From assembly GCF_034140825.1 (NCBI RefSeq), contig NC_089035.1, positions 38,874,001 to 38,938,000 of the forward strand: a stretch of DNA of 64,000 nucleotides. Direction: 5' to 3'. Below the pieces are notes generated by a model. That model did not search any database. It was not told the DNA's origin and saw only the letters and a program-made list of their open reading frames with translations. The position numbers and the translations under genes were made by a program. This DNA comes from Oryza sativa Japonica Group. Lineage: Eukaryota > Streptophyta > Magnoliopsida > Poales > Poaceae. Of this stretch, positions 47,427-59,500 are shown one piece after another (the stretch's first letter is position 1; the number at the start of each line of letters is the position of its first letter).

Positions 47427-49398
47427 GGAAAAAGTACACCGAAGGTCCCTCAACTTGTCATCGAGTTACAAAATCGTCCCCCAACTGCAAAACCAGATAT
47501 ATAACATCCTTCAACTTACAAAACCGTTTACTTTAGGTCTCTTGGTGGTTTTGACCCGATTTTGTCTGACGTGACGGCTGAATCAGCATGGATCCATGTG
47601 AGCCCCACATGGCAGGATTCCACATCATCATCCTATCTCTTTCCTCTCCTCTCCCTTCCTCCACTCTCTCTCTCTCTCACTTTTCTCCTCTTGGGCAGGC
47701 CGGCCGGTGGGTGGGGAGGAGGTCGCCGACAGCGGGATGCAGTGGCTGCGGCGCGTACCTAGCCGTGCCGCCGGGGGCGCGGTCGGTGCGATGCGCGCTC
47801 TGCCACGCCGTGACGCGCGTCCCTCGGCCGCGCCAACCACAGCGAGCTTAGCGCCCGGAGCCACGAGAAGTAGTCGCTAATGACGAGAAGCGCCCGCGCT
47901 GCCTGCCTCGTGGTCAGGATCCGGTGCATCTGCTGGAGCGTCTGCTACCTCAGCAGATCAGCCTACACAAAAAAAAATCATCGCATCACGCCATGGTAAT
48001 AAGCAATTTAGTTCGCCATTGATGTTTGACCGAAGCTTGAGGAAGTTCTCCAGCGTGGTGAGCATGGCCATGGCGATGGCTATCTGTCCCATGTAGTTGG
48101 TGACGTTGTCGGCGCCTATGCCGCCGACGACCACGGTGGCGGCCGCCGATGCCAATGTGTCTCCCAGCGTCTGCTGCAGAGCCTCCATCCCCTGCGACAG
48201 CGCGTCCTCGACCTGCTGCGAGGACTGCTGTAGGTTGCAGATGCCCATAAACAACTGATCCGTCAGTGGCTCAAGATGGCTCTCAAGAACCTGCACAAAC
48301 AACATCATCATCATCATCATTCAACAATAGCAGTCAATGGTAGCTTCAGATTCTTTGCTTGTTACTGAATTGAGTGGGTGATCACTCGTGTCAAACCTTG
48401 AGGAGCTCAGAGGAACAGAAGCCGCCGAGCCACATGAAGAAGCGCTCAGCGTGGCTCATCCACAAGCCGGAGAGGACATGGAACACGTCGGACTAGGTGG
48501 CGAAGCTCTTGAGGCGGAACACCTGGTCGTAGTGCATCATCACGGCGTCGACAAGCACGCGGAGCTCGTCCTCGCTCATCAGTGCGTTCACGCTGCCGTC
48601 GCCGTTGACGATGTCATCGGGGTACACGCGGGCGGCGGCGAGCTACCCGCGCGTCTGCGGCGAGAAGCGCGGTCTCCTCATCGGCATCAGCTACGCCATC
48701 ACAAGGCACCAGCGGCAGCCTCACCATCTCCAGCAGCGGCTGCGGCGACATCCAGATCAATAAGACCATCGTCACTGCCGCTCTAGCTCCCGGCGGCGGT
48801 TGCTCCGACCACACATGGTCCTTGGCCGGCCGCGCCGCCGCCACGTTCGAGCCCGCCCCCTCTGCAGCTTGGTGTGTTGCCGACGCCCTCCTCCTCTCCC
48901 GCGCTCGCCCCGCCGGCTGCCCTACCCAAGGAAGAGAGAGAGAGGAGGAAGGGGGAGAAGAGGGGAAAGAGAACTGGAGGCCAGGGGAGACCGGAGGCGC
49001 ATGCGCGACCGGTGGCATGCAGCGGAGAAGAGCGGCGGCTTGCTCGCTCCGTCGGACCACCTCACCCGCCTCGCCCGGCGACCTCCTCCCCACCCACCAC
49101 TACCAGCCAGCCTGCCCAAGAGGAGAAAAGTGAGAGAGAGAGAGAGAGAGAGGGGGGGAGGAGGAGGAAGGGAGAGGAGGGGAAAGAGGGAGGGTGATAA
49201 CGTGGCATCCTGACATGTGGGGTCTACGTGGGTCCCACGCTGATTTGGCCACCACGTCAGACAAAACCACGGTGAAAACCACTGAGGGACCTAATGCAAA
49301 CATTTTTGTAGGTTGAGGGATGTCATATATCTGGTTTGTGATTGGGGGACGTTTTGTAACTCGACGACAAATTGAGGGACGTTCGGTGTACTTTTTCC
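47427..49398. mobile_element. Pack-MULE, 1.97 kb, perfect 9-bp duplication, carrying a bZIP fragment
   Basis: Long TIRs start GGAAAAAGTACACCGAA and end with the complement. AATCGCAAA flanks it exactly at 47418-47426 and 49399-49407. Its insertion splits the left arm of the outer MULE. The interior carries a TGA-type bZIP gene fragment (47815-48650, minus) and GC-rich DNA with an AG-repeat at about 49132-49152. No transposase. Confidence 0.9.
47815..48650 (-). pseudogene. Captured TGA-type bZIP (DOG1 domain) gene fragment
   Basis: The minus strand reads as the C-terminal DOG1 domain of a TGA transcription factor. In order: LRVLVDAVMMHYDQVFRLKS, DVFHVLSGLWMSHAERFFMW and LGGFCSSELLK; an intron; VLESHLEPLTDQLFMGICNL then VEDALSQGMEALQQTLGDTL and NVTNYMGQIAIAMAMLTTLE; a second intron; QQMHRILTTRQAARALL and YFSWLRALSSLW. 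Both introns have GT-AG ends (about 48289-48396 and 47967-48027), so capture was of genomic DNA, not mRNA. The DNA-binding bZIP part is missing and stop codons interrupt the frame, so it is non-functional as a TGA factor. Confidence 0.85.
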
Positions 49399-49423
49399 AA
49401 TCGCAAAACCGGGTGTAACCCTG

Positions 49424-50248
49424 GGGGATCCTAATGGGCGATCGATCGCCCGGAGACGGGGGTAGCGATCGATCCCCTCTCCCCTCCCTCCCTCCACCCC
49501 TCCACCTGGTTTGCTTTTTTGGCACCGTATTACTTTTCTATTTTAGTAAATTTATACATCTAAAGTTTATACACCTCAAGTTTACACATCTAAAGTTTAG
49601 AGACCAAAAGTTTATAAGTCAAAAGTTTATATATCCAATTCAAATTTGAATTTGAATTCAAATACTTTTTTATATATAGTATTTCTATACATCTAAAGTT
49701 TATACACCTAAAGTTTATAGACCTAAAGTTTATAAGTCAAAAGTTTACATACCCGTTTCAAATTTGAATTTGAATTATATCCGATTCAAATTTGAATTTG
49801 AATTCAAATATTTTCTATATATAGTATTTCTATACATCTAAAGTTTATACACCTAAAGTTTATAGAACCAAAGTTTATAAGTCAAAAGTTTACATACCCG
49901 ATTCAAATTCAAATTTGAATTCAAATATTTTCTATATATATAGTATTTCTATACATCTAAAAGTTTATACACCTAAAGTTTATAGACCCAAAGTTTATAA
50001 GTCAAAAGTTTACATACCCGATTCAAATTTGAATTTGAATTCAAATTTTTTATATATAGTATTTCTATACATATTTTTTTCTAACTTTTTGGTTTTTTTA
50101 AAAATTTTGTGTGGTGTACTGTAATAGGAAGAGAAGAAGGGGAGGAGGAAGGAGGGAGAGGAGGGAGGAGTGCATCGTATAGGGGAGGGGGCGGGCGGGT
50201 GATCGCTGGGCGGACGGGGGAGCAATCACCCGTCCATTAGCATTCTCG
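49424..50248. mobile_element. Small TIR element (probable MULE) filled by a minisatellite
   Basis: Ends GGGGATCCTAATGG and CCATTAGCATTCTC are imperfect inverted repeats, continued by GC-rich inverted stretches. The flanks GTAACCCTG and GTAACCCCT agree in 7 of 9 positions. It sits in the left arm of the outer MULE just right of the bZIP-carrying Pack-MULE. Its core is the AT-rich minisatellite at 49545-50070. Confidence 0.6.
49545..50070. repeat. AT-rich higher-order minisatellite
   Basis: Sub-repeats of about 17-19 bp built on AAAGTTTATA form higher-order units of about 116-145 bp. Each unit opens with TATTTCTATACATCTAAAG (near 49681, 49826 and 49945, with a degenerate start at 50061). Each unit closes with a self-complementary CAAATTTGAATTTGAATTCA block. 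About three to four units are present. Confidence 0.85.
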
Positions 50249-50762
50249 GTAACCCCTCCCACATCTTTAAAAACTCGTGCAAATCAAATTCCTACTATGG
50301 TTTCCAAAGAGTTTCCGTCCTGTATGGCGTTCATGGGACTTCATGTAAGCGAGATAAAAAGTTAAAAAAAAATAACAGCTCCATGTGTTAGTCATCCTAA
50401 TTAACCTCCTTTTCTTTTTCCTCTTCCTCTCTCTCTTTCTTTCCCATTCTCTCTCTCGCGCGCACCAGTCGAGTGCCCCACTCACGGCCGCAATACTAAG
50501 ATGTGGGGCCGTTTTTTAATCTTTTTTCTCACCGACATGTGAGTCTTATGAGTCTCACATAGGACAAAACCGTCTTCGCAACCGCTAAAAAAGTTGATTT
50601 GCATCGATTTTCAAATATGCGAGAAGCGTTATACCTGGTTTTACGATTGAGGAAGATGATTCAACCAGGGCCAAGACATGAGGGAGATAATGGAACATAA
50701 GATAGCTCATGAATATTACAATAATGACATATGCTAGTAAAACCATATGAGCCTAATTTTTA

Positions 50763-50889
50763 CTCCCTCCGTCCCATTTTAAGCACAACCCATGAGTTTT
50801 CGTGTCCAACTTTAATCGTCCGTCTTATTTATTTTTTTTAACAAAATAAAATATATAAGTCACACATAAAGTATTATTCATGTTTTATC

Positions 50890-50957
<68 letters not shown>

Positions 50958-51067
50958 TAATAATAATAATAATAATACTAATACTAATCATAAAATAAAT
51001 AAATAAGATGAACAATCAAATTTGGAAAAAGAAACTCATGATTGCGCTTAAAATGAGACGGATGGAA
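50763..51067. mobile_element. MITE with internal AAT microsatellite
   Basis: Starts CTCCCTCCGTCCCATTTTAA and ends CTTAAAATGAGACGGATGGA, with TA on both sides (50761-50762, 51068-51069), as in Stowaway-type elements. The microsatellite at 50891-50988 expands its centre. Confidence 0.75.
50891..50988. repeat. (AAT)n microsatellite
   Basis: About 98 bp of near-perfect trinucleotide repeat within a MITE, with a small interruption near 50955. Such loci are usually length-polymorphic. Confidence 0.95.
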
Positions 51068-51276
51068 TAGCATTTAAAGTAGTACACTCCTTCTGTCCCA
51101 CAATATAGCCAGTTTTAGCCCTCGGCCGAGTATCAAGGAGAGAGATAAAAATACTTTATTTGTCTCCTTAGGGATGGGTGAATTGTCGACTAGTTGGGAT
51201 CTTGGGATGATATAAAAGGCCAGTGATACTCTAGTATGGGTAGTTTAGTGATAAAAATTTACCCTTACAAGTATTC

Positions 51277-54200
51277 TGTCACCCCCAATCCGGCACCGCC
51301 GTACAACGGTACCTAACAGGGGCGTGTTGTCGGAAAAACGGTGAGAACCGCTTCCTACGAGACCGCGATCTCAGTACCAATCCCAGGACATAGCGCTGGT
51401 ACCCACGGTGACAAATATAAATCATTGCAATCCTTGAAATAAATAAATGACTTATTTACCTTAACTAGGGTTGCAGCTCAGGATAGCCCGAGATTACAAC
51501 CGACGACACGGACGAGGCAACACCAACAACGGCAGCAGCAGCGGAAACAACGGACTAACACCCAACACCACAGGCGACGGCTGGAAACCAGGACGAAACC
51601 CTAATCTTCGCTTCACTTAATCTTCTCTTCAAGATGGAGGAACTATATATATATTTTTTTATAGAGCAAGGGTGAGTACTTTCGTACTCAGCAAGTCACG
51701 GGAATTTAGGTGTTTAATGCAAGCTTGGAAGAGAGGCAAGGTTGTTTTGCAAATCTATTGTTTTGAAATCATTTTGAAATCACTAAGTGGTCTACTTCTT
51801 TCTAAGTTTGTGCCGAAAAGAGACTTGTGTCTCGATTCGACTTTTAAGAGATGTTTTTCAATAGCTCATTTGGTAATGTACCGACCTCCTGGGTCAGATC
51901 ATTACTTCTCGGCTCCCAGAGCCATTTCACTTGATTAAGCGGCTCCCAGAGCCTTTTCATTTTCTCGGACTCCCAGAGTCCAACTGCCCAGCAGCACAAC
52001 AATCCGCTTCCACTCGGGAAGCCTAGTCTATGATGCCCGTAGACATCCCGAATCACACAGATTCGTTTCTTGACCACTCAGGTCATCCATCTGCCACATA
52101 GGCTGATTCTGGTAACGATTCCCACACCACAACAACTTTTTACAAAGCACAGGCAAACACATCTACGCTATAGGAAACACCTTACATCCGCCCATGACCG
52201 TGGGCACGGCTGTTCGAACAGTTAGTTAACCTCTGCAGAGGGGGTACACTTTACCCACACGACATTACTAACCCGGATCATCCAACCCGTGGAGAACAGC
52301 TACGTCTGGTGACCTTAAGGCTTTCATGACAAGGCATTTCGAAAGCCGACACAGGGTCGCCATATGCCAACGAGAGGGGTCCCAGACCGACAACAGGTTA
52401 GGTCCTAGACCATACTGTGCCAGGAAGCCTGAGGATTCCACCCGACACCACCCCATTGAATCCACATGTCTCTTGGCATCAAGGCTTCCCTGGTTTGCTA
52501 TTTACTCAGCCAGGGGCGTCCCATTGCACCCGTGTGGTCGCACTTGTTATATGCTCGGATGAATTTCCCACAGGAATCGATCCTTATATGCGAATACGGG
52601 ACAGTGCCACACAGGCACAACCCCCGCATCGTGAGTTTACACAATTTATTTTATTTTCAAACACACCGACACCACATGTCGGGTTTTCAAGGCTTTTCAA
52701 ACCCATTTCCCAAGTTTTCGACAAACAACGATGTATGTGGGATATTTGGTATACGTGCTTAGATAGCACGAATACCGAGGTACCACAAAGGTGGAGTGAC
52801 AAGGAGTCAGGGTAGTACAACCTACAGGAATTAGTGCGACTACTAGTAGGTCCCTCGGTTTGGCATGCAAACCGAGGCCAAGCAAGTTAAACGGGTGATT
52901 CTAATAATGCAAGTTGCAAACAAAATAATAATGATTTTTCAATTATAGGAGCAATTGGTCAAAGGGTGACTTGCCTTGCTCAAGGTCTTCACGAATCTTC
53001 ACGTATCTTCGAGAAATCCCACGATTGACGAAAATCCGGTAACCGCAACTATACGCAAACAATCGAAAACCTAAACAAAAGACCAAAAGAAAGATCTATT
53101 TAGACTAATTAATAGTGCCATTGAATAGATCTCAATTTTATGGATTTACTGGAAGTTGAACGAAATCAATCGGATGAGCGGTTGGGAAGATATGGATTTT
53201 CTAAGGATTATTTGATTTTCTGTCTAAAGGAAAAGGAATTATTAATTCCCTTGGAAAAGAAAAGGAAGGAGGGATCGGATTTAGACTTCCTCGGGCGGCT
53301 TAGGCGCGGCCCGAGGGATTCACAAGGCTTGGCCGGCCATTGGGCCGAGCGCGGCCATGGGGAGGCGGCCCATTAGGGCGCGCGGGGAGAGAGGGAGGGC
53401 GGTTCGGGTGGACGCGGTCCACCACGCGGGTCCCTGGTGGGGCTCGCATGTCGGCGACACGGTTCACGAAGAGGTGGGCGCACGCAAGGGCGGCGCTGGG
53501 GTTCGGGAGGGGGAGCGGTGCACGGCGCGGTGCTCGGAGGACTAGGAGGCGACGGGCCCACGCGCAGCCTCACGGCTCGCGGTGGACCGCGCGCGCGAGC
53601 GGGGGACGGAGGGAGCAGCTGACCGGGACAAGCCCATGTGGCGCCGAGGTGGCGGCCACGCTGGCGAGCGAGAGGAGGAAGACGGCCTGCGGCGGGGATT
53701 AACGGCGGACGGCGGCGCGCGTCGACGGAGCGGCGCGAGGCGCGAAGGGAGAAAGGGAGACCACCGGAGGGGAGGAAAGGAGGCATGGATTCCATTCCTC
53801 GGCTCAGATGCGGCCGGGGCTGGACGGAGGCGACGGATTGCGGCGGCGCACGCCGGCGGGGAGAAGAAGGGGAAATCGCGCCGGGAGGGAATGGGGTCAA
53901 TTCGCGGCGTCGGGAGCATCTCCGGGACCAAGGGAACTCGCCATGGTGGTCGGATGGAGCAGAGCAGCGCCGTGGAGGTCCGGCGACGAGAGGCGGCCTC
54001 CGGGAGCGGCTGTCGACGGCGGCGAGCTCACAGCGAGCAGCGGCGACGCTTGGGCGGTGACTAGGCACGTTCGGGAAGGTCTAGGCTAGCAATCGCGCAA
54101 GTTAGGAGGGAGAGGAAGAGCGGGGAGGGAGAACGGGGCTACCGCGTCGGGAGGTCGCCGGGAAGAGCGTCCGACGGCACAGAAGGGATTGCCTCGGCCT

Positions 54201-55338
54201 CGGGCCGGGGAAGGGGAGGGAGAGAGGGCGACCGGAGTCCTCTTCGGCTCCGCGCGCAAGCCAGCTTCCCGGCACACGCGACGGCGGAGGAAGGCGAGGA
54301 TGGCGGCAGCAAGGCGGCGATGGTGGTTTGGCAGCAACAATGGCGCTGCAGCGGTGGAGAGTGAAGCGGGAGGGATTGAGAGGAGGGGCTCGGCTGTGGG
54401 CTTTATAGGCGCGGATGGGGCTTTGAAGGGAAGGAACCGACATTGGGGCGGTCAAGGGGACGAGGCAGTCGCGGGCTCGCGGTCCTCGGTGCTAGGCGCC
54501 ATTGGCGGAGCAGGGTGCCGGTCTGGGAAGAGAAAAAGGAAAAGGGGAGGGAGGAAAGAGGCTCGGTCCCTTGCCATTTTGGTGTGTGAGAGAGAGAGGA
54601 GGGTGGCACTGCCTCTCTGCTTTGGAAGTTAGCGGTGGAGCCATGGATGACGGCAAAAGGCGAGCGCCCGGGCGGTCGGCCACGACGCGGGAGCGCGCGC
54701 GTGGACGCAAGGGCGCGGCGGGAATTCGAAAGGCAGCGGCGGGATTTCAAAGGCGGTGGCGAAAATCGATTCGCGGCGACGGCGCATAGCGTGGCGAGAG
54801 GAGAGAGAGAAAGGAAACAGAGAGAGCGTAGGCATCGAGACAGAGAGAGAGAGGAAGAGAGACGACGCTCTCGCTCTGGGCACGTGCGACGCACGCGAGA
54901 AGGGGAGCGGCAGAGGGGAGATGGGCCAAGGGGAAGGAAACTGGTCCATCCAAAACAGAGGGAGGCAAAATAGACTTCTTCTTAGAATTTGAATTGGAGA
55001 GAATTGGAGCTTGGATTTGAATCTAAATTTGAAACTTGTACACAAGGGTTCAAGGAGACGAGGAAGGAAACAAAGCGGGTGTTTGATACTTTCGGGAATG
55101 GGAACAATTATTTGGAGAGGATTCAAAGGAAGGGATTGACTTTCGGAATTTGATTTCGGAGACTCGAATCGGAATTGGAATCTTGAGGTGGACGATTTTG
55201 ATGGCGACGAGAAGGACAAGGAGATTAAATTGAGATCCACGGCACGACTTAGACTCGCACACAAAGAACGAAAAATTTCGCATATAAGATTTTGCCGAAT
55301 TAGTTTTTTTAACGCCTCACGAAAAGCGGAGCATTACA
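51277..55338. mobile_element. Solo-LTR-like fossil, 4.06 kb, 5-bp target duplication
   Basis: Starts TGTCACCCCC and ends GCATTACA (TG...CA). The pentamer TATTC directly flanks both sides (51272-51276 and 55339-55343), the size expected for Ty3/Gypsy-type integration. No second LTR, primer-binding site, polypurine tract or gag-pol coding region was recognised, so it looks like a single long LTR left by recombination. The 3' half (about 53280-54960) is GC-rich. The exact duplication suggests moderate to young age; a dating would need a second LTR, which is absent. Family unassigned. Confidence 0.65.
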
Positions 55339-56500
55339 TATTCGATAGTTATATTTGAAACAGCATCTGAACTCTAGAAATTATTATATTTTTGAGGCAG
55401 ATACAATATATATCTCTTTAAGATGACCACTTAACATAACCAGTTATAAATGCTTCATTTCTTCTGCCACTTTAGGCTTGTTTGGTAGAGATTCAACTTC
55501 TAAATTTAACTTTAAGAGATGTATCTAGAGTGAAGTTGTGGAGCAGTCTGAAACCACGCTCCATGTCTTTATTTTGTGAGAGTACTCCAACCCACTCTAA
55601 TTCCTTTTTTGGTGGAACATTGGAGCTGAAACCGTTGTTTGTGCTCTAGCTGCAAAAGAGGTAGAGCTAGAGTTCCGCTAAAAGGCTCTTTATCTGACTT
55701 GTTCAGCTATCTGAAAAGCATGTTTGATTTGGCTTAATAATACGCTTTATTTTTTTTCGAGAGAATGCTTCATTTGTTACGCTAATATCACGTGAAGATA
55801 AAAGTGCCTTCAGCACTTCAGCTTGCTTGCGATCCGTCTTACAAATGTGAGTAAACTTTCAGTAAAAAATTAGTGAATTTACCACTGGTCTTTAAATACG
55901 TGAGCATAATGTTCGCATGATGTTCATGAGCATATTTCCTGTAATTGGTAAAAAAGAAGTCATCCAAAGCACACACTGGACTACTCGAGTGTACTAGTAA
56001 CACCCGAAAATAGCAGGTAAAGCACATCCACAAAATCCATCTCACTCTGTCCAAATTTTCACTTCCAGCACACACGCCGCACACGCGTACACCCAAGTTG
56101 CCTCGATGCTAAGCAAGACGAGTCCGGTGAGCCGGTGAGGTGAGGCAGCCAAAGTAGTAGTAGCGGCCAAGTCCACACCGAGACATCACACAAACATCCC
56201 CGTCGCGTGGACTCGCGAACCCCAATTCCCCTCTCCCCTCCCACCCAACCTCGCCGTCGCCGTCGCCGTCGCCGCCGTCTCCGCCGCTCGATTTCTCCCC
56301 GCCCCCCACGCAGTCCAGAGCGGATCGAATGCGTGGCCCTCGCCGCCCGTAGCCTACCCCGGCCCGGAACGGCGAGCGCAGCCAGTCCCTCCTCGCCGCA
56401 TCCGGATCTCCGCATGCGCCACGTCCGCGGCGGGATCTAGCGGCGTCGCACCCCCCGGAGGTTGTAGAAGGGTTTCCGGGATTTGGGGGCGCCGGGGGGT
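55339..56500. other. Upstream region of the NIPA gene, with MITE remnant
   Basis: About 55480-55720 resembles a MITE (GGCTTGTTTGGTAGAGATTC ... AGCTAGAGTTCCGCTAAAAG). The rest is AT-rich promoter DNA turning GC-rich near 56200, with a CGCCGT run (about 56253-56285) in the probable 5' leader. No TATA box is obvious. Confidence 0.5.
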
Positions 56501-59500
56501 ATGGCGACTGAGGCGTCCACTTCGGCGGCCGCCGGTGCCGGGGGCGGGAGCTGGGTGGAGGGGATGTCGGCCGACAACATCAAGGGGCTGGTGCTAGCGC
56601 TCTCCTCCAGCTTCTTCATCGGCGCCAGCTTCATCGTCAAGAAGAAGGGGCTCAAGAAGGCCGGCGCCTCCGGCGTCCGCGCAGGTGACCTAATCTCGTC
56701 CTAACATCACCATTTTACTCGGTGCCGGACCTGTGTGTAGTTTATGCTCCTTTTTTTGGTTTTCTGATCCGAACCACAATGTTTGGTCTTCTTTTATACT
56801 TCTATACATGCGATCTCTCCGGGGAAGTACTGCGGATCTGTATTAGGGTTAGGGAGAGTGGTGAGCCTATGGGTACACCATGATGAGGCATTTTAGGCAT
56901 AGCGAGAGTGGATTGGATACTAAATTGATTGGCAACGGCATGGAATTAGATGGTGAGGAGTTGGCATATGTTGGCGCAATAATGATGCATTACTATTTCT
57001 TACTCTTGAGTTTATGCTTCATGTTCTATAATTGAATTGTAGTTTATAATAATTGTCCGAACATTTGAGCGTGTAAAATTTTTAGATGACCTAGTCCAGC
57101 TAAGAGTGGGAATGGCCTAAATTTTCCTGATAAGATTGGGAAGAAACCATAACTCTATTGTTTGAACTTTTTAAGGGGTTATTGTTGGCTTGGCTGCAAG
57201 ATGCATACCTTGTTAGTTTGGATGTACAATATAGTTATAAACATATTTGCCTTGTTAGTTTGGGTGTACAATATAGTTATAACATATGTGCCTTGTTAGT
57301 TTGGATGGGCAATAGTTCTTTTTCGCTGACTATGTTTACATTGGTTGGGTTGCAGGCGTTGGAGGTTACTCCTACTTGTATGAACCATTGTGGTGGGCTG
57401 GAATGATTACAAGTAAGTCAAAATTTCTAAATATAAGTAATTATTCATGCTAATACTTATCAGTGTGATATTGACAGTATTCAGTGCTGTTTTCCAGTGA
57501 TTGTTGGAGAAGTAGCTAACTTTGCAGCATATGCCTTTGCTCCTGCTATCTTAGTAACCCCACTTGGTGCGCTAAGCATCATCATCAGGTAACAGCTAGC
57601 ACCTACACTTCCCTAATCTTGAGATCTCCTGCTGTTTATATTTTCATCAGTCTGTTCATTCTTCATCTTAGCATATTTCTTCTACAGTGCTGTTCTTGCA
57701 GATATTATGTTGAAGGAGAAGCTTCACATATTTGGTATACTTGGTTGTGTCCTCTGTGTTGTGGGTTCAACAACCATTGTGCTTCATGCGCCGCAGGAGC
57801 GTGAAATTGATTCTGTAGCTGAAGTGTGGGCTCTTGCTACTGAACCAGGTACTGTGTTGCTGACAATTGAATCTCAAAAACATTACTGGCCACATTTTTA
57901 TCTCGTACTAAGGTTTTAGCTTTTGCCTTGCAGCCTTTCTATTTTATGCAGTCACTGTGCTTGCTGCGACTTTTGTGCTCATATTCCGCTTTATCCCCCA
58001 ATATGGTCAGACACACATTATGGTGTATATTGGTGTTTGTTCTCTTGTAGGGTCTCTCTCGGTATGTGTTCCATGTGTTAATAACTCTTTTCAATTGATA
58101 TTCATAAAATACTGTTGAGTAGTTAAGCTGTTCTAGTATCCTCTATTCATAAAATTGTGTATATTGCTGCTTTTGGCAGGTCATGAGTGTGAAAGCACTT
58201 GGAATAGCCTTGAAACTGACTTTTTCAGGAATGAACCAGCTAATCTATCCACAGACATGGATGTTCACCATTGTTGTTGTTGCATGTATACTAACTCAGA
58301 TGAACTATCTAAACAAGGTAACCATGATTTCTGGCCTAAAAGTGAACTATCATTATATCATAATATGTTTTCATGTCATCCAAGGTCCAAGGAACATGAA
58401 CGAAATTGGAACATGAACGAAATTGTACTGGAATATAACATGCCATAATGGACACTAGCTAGCTATTAAAATTAGTATCACAACACCTGATTCTGCCTGT
58501 TTAGAACTCAGGCTTGATATACATGCATGACTGTACAATGTCCATCACTTTACAGTTCAATATAGCTTGTTAAATGCCCTAAGCTTACTCTGTTTCCTTT
58601 TACAGGCTCTTGACACATTCAATACTGCAGTTGTTTCGCCTATATATTATACAATGTTTACATCACTAACCATTTTGGCTAGTGTGATAATGTTCAAGGT
58701 AACATCTTTTGGCTTCTATGACCTTCTGCATTGATGTATGCCAGGCATTTCTTTAGCTTAACTTTTAAAACTGCAAGTTTGGCATAAATGAAGCAAAGCT
58801 TGTTTTGACTAGAATTTTACATTGAGGTTGCTTATATATAGCTTTCAGATGCTAATGTAATGTGTTGGTTACTCGGAGTATTGTCAGATTATATTTTTCA
58901 GCACAAAAGTATATCCTTCTCTGCATTTTGTCAACAGCAATATGCTTTTTTTTATTTCCATATTTGTACATAGGAATTATGATAAATAAGGGAGATAACT
59001 GAGTCTCATCAGAACAAATCAGAAACTAGGAATTGAGCTTTAACACCTTCATGTTTCTCATTTATTTTCCCTTCTTTCTCCAATAGTTTGAGCGTGTGAC
59101 GTACAATTGATTCTTGAACCGCTCTTTACAGTATCACCTATTGTCCTGAACCTCATCGCCGTTCTATTTGTTCAACTTTTTTGTGAGATTTCTATCATTA
59201 GCATTGTCGGGACAAATACCATGCTGTAAGATTTTGCTGAAGCATACACTGCTGAAATTTATTACCATTCTGGCCATCTGCTTCTGTGGCCACCCCATAA
59301 TACAAGGGCACATGTTTCTGTAGAAACTAAGTGGCATTTCTTGCTAGATGAGTACAGAAATACCGATCCTATTCACTCTATACCACATTTTCCTAGTTAA
59401 TATGGAGTATGTACTTGTGTGCTTAGTACTCTGCTAAGGCTGTAAAAAAAACTCGAGGGCACTTAACAGTCTTTGCTTAAGGCTTGTGAGCTACTCGAGC

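Larger units (their letters stand above)
47369..50707. mobile_element. Outer MULE containing two further MULEs
   Basis: Inverted arms of about 190 bp are seen once the nested elements are set aside. The left arm has CCTCATGTCTTG, GGTTGAATC and AAAACCGGGTGTAAC; the right arm carries the complements (GTTTTACGATTGAGG and GATTCAACCAGGGCC, then AGACATGAGG). Flanks GATGAATAA (47360-47368) and CATGAATAT (50708-50716) agree in 7 of 9 bases, so the 9-bp duplication is only probable and the exact right end is uncertain. No transposase is visible. Confidence 0.65.

Noticed and set aside
49424-50248. AT-rich tandem repeats as centromeric or CRISPR-like array
   Set aside because: Units vary in length, lack spacers of uniform size, and lie inside a small TIR element. 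The context is a plant nuclear genome.
53340-54973. Several Arg/Gly-rich ORFs of 100-230 codons within the LTR-like fossil
   Set aside because: High-GC sequence keeps all frames open. The products are Arg/Gly/Ala/Pro-rich without family motifs.
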